NCBI GenBank assembly: GCA_964398645.1
Contig: CAYNNU010000049.1
Location: 1-12,896, forward strand
Source of the DNA: Spirochaeta_B sp964398645
GTDB taxonomy: Bacteria > Spirochaetota > Spirochaetia > DSM-27196 > DSM-8902
Length of the DNA stretch: 12,896 bases
Direction: 5' to 3'
Part shown: one piece after another, positions 12,145-12,896 of the stretch
Layout: each line of letters begins with the position of its first letter
Position numbering within the stretch: position 1 is the first letter of the stretch
Notes under the pieces: generated by a model
Told to the model about the DNA's origin: nothing
Databases searched by the model: none
Seen by the model: only the letters and a program-made list of their open reading frames with translations
Translations under genes and position numbers: made by a program

Positions 12145-12896
12145 ATGAATGATAATAAAAAAGTCCTTATTCTCTTTCTTATCGTTCTTTCGATTAGCCT
12201 TCTTGCCTCCTGCATTATGCCCTTCGGCATAAGCAGCGACAAAAGTGTGGTTACCATACAAACCGGCCTGCTCCCGGCCAATGCACGGGGAGCAATGCCC
12301 GGTACAATAGATTCTATTCTTATTCAAATTACAGCCCCGGACATGGAACCCATAGTCAGAACCGTCACCAGCGGCTCTGTAGAAATTGAAGTTCCCGCCG
12401 GGGAAATGCGGCTTTTTTCAGTAATGGCACATGACGGATCAATGGATTCCTACACCCACTATGGTGCCTCTTTTGTTAACCTTGCCGGTGGACAGAGCAC
12501 TGATGTAAATATCAACATGAAAGAATTATTATCCACAATTTATTCTCCTTGGGGAACTTCCTATTTCCAAGTGCACTGCCCCCAAGGCATTAGTTTTCTA
12601 CAAGCCGCTGCAGCCGCAGCAATAGCCGCACCACCGGGCTGGGAAAGCCACCTTGCAATAATTGACACTACCTCAAGTGATGATTTTGGAAATTCTTTTG
12701 ATTTAGAAGCGTATAGTCGAAGCTGGATAGGTTTTACCTTGTTTTCTTTCAATGGAGAAGTTGCAACCGTTCTTCCTGTAGCCGCTGAACCTGACTACTT
12801 AGGTTTCACCAATTTTGGCAGCCTTGAAAATGATGTAAATTCATCCCATTTAGGTGTTTCCATCCGCGGTATTTTTGGTGATGATCCGGATAATCC
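12145..12896 (+). CDS. Lipoprotein B, second tandem paralogue (partial at right edge)
   Basis: The gene opens at ATG 12145, with AGGAG six bases upstream and 24 bp after lipoprotein A, and runs 250 codons to the window edge without a stop. The signal peptide (MNDNKKVLILFLIVLSIS) is unrelated to that of lipoprotein A, but from LLASC (Cys23) on the proteins are almost the same to the middle of the beta-sandwich. They then differ in a five-residue loop (GSMDS for NEYNR) and diverge through the C-terminal half while keeping CPQGISF, PPGWESHLA, SWIGFTL and a D-V-N-x-S-H motif. The copies stay collinear to about 12730, after which a one-codon shift appears. The visible C-terminal DNA is more AT-rich than the upstream genes. 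The function is unknown; it is presumably a surface lipoprotein like its neighbour. Confidence 0.9.
   Translation, partial: MNDNKKVLILFLIVLSISLLASCIMPFGISSDKSVVTIQTGLLPANARGAMPGTIDSILIQITAPDMEPIVRTVTSGSVEIEVPAGEMRLFSVMAHDGSMDSYTHYGASFVNLAGGQSTDVNINMKELLSTIYSPWGTSYFQVHCPQGISFLQAAAAAAIAAPPGWESHLAIIDTTSSDDFGNSFDLEAYSRSWIGFTLFSFNGEVATVLPVAAEPDYLGFTNFGSLENDVNSSHLGVSIRGIFGDDPDN
12197..12435 (+). repeat. Near-identical direct repeat, copy in lipoprotein B
   Basis: This is the partner of 11327-11565: 236 of 239 bases agree, with all three changes silent. The 177 bases from 12259 to 12435 are identical. The repeat starts at the same lipobox position although the signal peptides upstream differ. Confidence 0.97.
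12613..12658 (+). repeat. Second identical block, copy in lipoprotein B
   Basis: This is the identical partner of 11743-11788, encoding the Ala-rich segment and PPGWESHLA. It lies in otherwise diverged sequence. Confidence 0.95.

Overview
The window looks like chromosomal DNA of a diderm (two-membrane) bacterium, most likely a free-living spirochaete. This is an inference from the gene mix: a large CHASE2-class III cyclase, a periplasmic FecR-domain protein without a sigma factor, several predicted outer-membrane beta-barrels, tandem lipoproteins, and strong AGGAGG-type ribosome sites. No rRNA or other taxonomic marker is present. There are no tRNAs, CRISPR arrays, transposases, phage genes or attachment sites. 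Genes are tightly packed and no gap exceeds about 140 bases.

Layout. (1) Positions 1-86 hold the last 27 codons of a plus-strand gene that reads like the C-terminus of glycogen synthase. (2) Positions 127-5166 are a five-gene minus-strand operon. In transcription order it encodes a LolA-like periplasmic protein, a predicted outer-membrane beta-barrel, a LolD/MacB-type ATPase and two FtsX/MacB-type permeases. The last three genes overlap or nearly do, so this is one transcript for an envelope export or extraction machine. (3) Positions 5289-5777 encode a small flavodoxin-fold protein (HemG-like), expressed divergently from the operon behind a near-consensus promoter. (4) Positions 5812-8520, minus strand, encode a 902-residue membrane adenylate cyclase with an N-terminal CHASE2 sensor. 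It converges on the flavodoxin gene across a GC-rich hairpin. (5) Positions 8660 to the right edge are a plus-strand operon divergent from the cyclase. It encodes a small exported protein with weak SLH-like character, a predicted outer-membrane barrel, a FecR-domain protein, and two tandem paralogous lipoproteins, the second cut by the window edge.

How the parts may work together. The cyclase and the envelope operon share a 139-bp divergent intergenic region. Its two best promoters have identical hexamers (TTGCAG, 17 bp, TATACT) on opposite strands, with a small palindrome between them. Together with the exported nature of every product of the right-hand operon, this suggests a co-expressed module in which a periplasm-sensing cAMP-producing enzyme is coupled to a set of surface proteins. 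This is the best candidate in the window for an undescribed system. The tandem lipoproteins are nearly identical in DNA from the lipobox onward for about 240 bp and then diverge, which suggests recent duplication or gene conversion confined to the N-terminal half. The left-hand operon is a second, independent envelope system. It resembles the Lol lipoprotein-sorting logic but carries its own outer-membrane barrel.

Several starts were corrected from ribosome-site and promoter positions: the LolA-like gene starts at 5166, the flavodoxin at 5289, the small exported protein at 8660. The cyclase has no visible ribosome site and may be translated from a leaderless mRNA.
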